From contig DATAYF010000680.1 of assembly GCA_036272735.1 (NCBI GenBank), forward strand, positions 1 to 5,910: a stretch of 5,910 nt of DNA, given 5' to 3'. Below, piece after piece: positions 5,333 to 5,910 of the stretch. This stretch comes from DATAYF01 sp036272735 (lineage in GTDB: Bacteria > Chloroflexota > Ktedonobacteria > Ktedonobacterales > Ktedonobacteraceae). The notes under the pieces are model-generated. The model saw nothing but the letters and a program-made list of their open reading frames with translations, did not search any database and had not been told where the DNA came from. The position numbers and the translations under genes are program-made. The stretch's first letter is position 1, and every line of letters begins with the position of its first letter.

Positions 5333-5398
5333 GATGCGACACATAAAGGGATGTTAATGGTTTTCGAAAACCATTAACATCCCTTTATGTGTCGCATC
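5333..5398. repeat. Palindrome family copy 3 (66 bp, perfect, no loop)
   Basis: Arms 5333-5365 and 5366-5398 pair perfectly over 33 bases, with TTCGAA at the centre instead of GGCC. The half-site is ATAAAGG, variable GATGT, TAATGGTTT, and the outer arm GATGCGACAC is unlike copy 2 and shares only AC next to ATAAAGG with copy 1. It begins 10 bases after the SDR stop codon. No T-run follows on either side. Confidence 0.92.
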
Positions 5399-5457
5399 AA
5401 TGTGTGTTGAGGAATGCTTGAACGTCAACAATGGCCTGAGTGTTGTTTTTGAGGATC

Positions 5458-5488
5458 TTGATGTCTAGGATGGTCAATGTGCTATCAT
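5458..5488 (+). promoter_or_regulatory. Weak promoter candidate for the phosphotransferase gene
   Basis: TATCAT (5483-5488) matches the -10 consensus at 5/6 and lies 25 bases before the start codon. The nearest -35-like hexamer is TTGATG (5458-5463) with a long 19-base spacer. Since palindrome copy 3 separates this gene from the SDR gene, an own promoter is expected here. Confidence 0.25.
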
Positions 5489-5513
5489 CAGAGAAAAAAG
5501 AAGGATAGTGCGT

Positions 5514-5910
5514 ATGATGAAATTGAGCACCATGTTCAAGGTTGATAGCACCGTGGACACCCAGTGGCGGAGCCGAATTGCAGAACGAATGCTGGAGCAT
5601 TGGGAGCATGACCAGGGGTCGGCACAGTTCTTCAGATCGAGCACAAACTTCGTGTACGTTTTCCGTAGAGGAGGGAAACCCTACTTTCTGCGCTTTGCCG
5701 AGAGTACCGAACGGTCGAGAGCAGCCATTGAGGCAGAGATGGCTCTTCTCAGCTTTCTCGCAAGCAAGGGAATGACCGTGACAACTCCCATTACGTCCAA
5801 AAATGGCCGATGCGTGGAAACGGTCGAGACTGATCTGGGCACCTTTCATGCGGTCGTGTTCGCGGAACTGCAAGGTTCTCAAGGAGCTATTGAAGAGCTG
5901 AGCACCGCTC
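5514..5910 (+). CDS. APH/choline-kinase-like phosphotransferase, N-terminal part (cut by window end)
   Basis: The first 132 codons of a gene run off the right edge. The translated part resembles the N-lobe of the APH phosphotransferase family (aminoglycoside phosphotransferases, homoserine kinase-like and SrkA-like enzymes), which transfer phosphate from ATP to small molecules. Seen: a leading helix (TQWRSRIAERMLEHW), a strand-turn-strand around STNFVYVF (43-50), the beta-3 strand PYFLRFA (56-62) with Arg60 in the usual basic position, an EAEMALLSFL helix whose Glu (E75) would pair with it, the G-x-x-V-x-x-P pattern at GMTVTTPITS (86-95), and FHAVVF (111-116), the strand leading to the hinge. 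The catalytic HxDxxxxN and DxD motifs lie beyond the window. ATG 5514 is followed at once by a second ATG at 5517; AGAAGGA (to 5505) is at good distance from the first. Substrate cannot be told. Confidence 0.75.
   Translation, partial: MMKLSTMFKVDSTVDTQWRSRIAERMLEHWEHDQGSAQFFRSSTNFVYVFRRGGKPYFLRFAESTERSRAAIEAEMALLSFLASKGMTVTTPITSKNGRCVETVETDLGTFHAVVFAELQGSQGAIEELSTA

Noticed and set aside
1756..5398. The three palindromes as a CRISPR array or IS termini
   Set aside because: They are thousands of bases apart, palindromic rather than directly repeated, have no spacers, and none borders the IS982 element.

Overview
This window looks like a bacterial chromosome segment carrying a secreted chitinase, several Gram-positive-style Shine-Dalgarno sequences (AGAGGG, GGGAG, AAGGAG), a lipoprotein-like gene and an IS982-type insertion sequence. 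A large-genome, soil-living filamentous bacterium such as a ktedonobacterium (Chloroflexota) would fit. That placement is inference from gene style; no taxonomic marker is present.

Layout. Bases 1-411 hold no convincing intact gene. The minus strand carries a short stretch resembling the C-terminal end of a sensor histidine kinase, probably a remnant. The right part of this stretch looks like a control region for the chitinase: a TGGTCTAGA-type motif, a sigma70-like promoter and a 10-bp inverted repeat. Bases 412-1755 encode a secreted single-domain GH18 chitinase with an intact DxxDxDxE motif. Bases 2017-2688 encode a DUF1963/YwqG-like protein with two KxGG repeats. Bases 2877-3428 encode a small TTG-initiated lipoprotein-like protein of unknown role. 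Bases 3478-4499 are a decayed IS982-family element whose transposase (minus strand) has an internal amber codon, two frameshifts and an E-to-D change at the presumed catalytic Glu. Bases 4528-5322 encode an SDR-fold protein whose catalytic YxxxK is replaced by SxxxR. Bases 5514-5910 are the start of an APH/choline-kinase-like phosphotransferase cut by the window edge.

The most unusual feature is a family of three perfect, loopless palindromes of 56, 70 and 66 bp (1846-1901, 2707-2776, 5333-5398), each lying just after the stop codon of a plus-strand gene. They share a half-site, ATAAAGG, five bases with only the middle T fixed, then TAATGGTTT. Their outer arms and several inner positions differ between copies, yet every arm pairs perfectly with its own partner. 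None is followed by a U-tract. This looks like a dispersed palindromic element family under structural constraint or self-correcting foldback copying.

The genes do not form an obvious pathway. Chitinase, DUF1963 protein, lipoprotein, SDR protein and kinase-like protein are co-directional but separated by intergenic gaps, palindromes or the IS, so most are probably separate transcription units.
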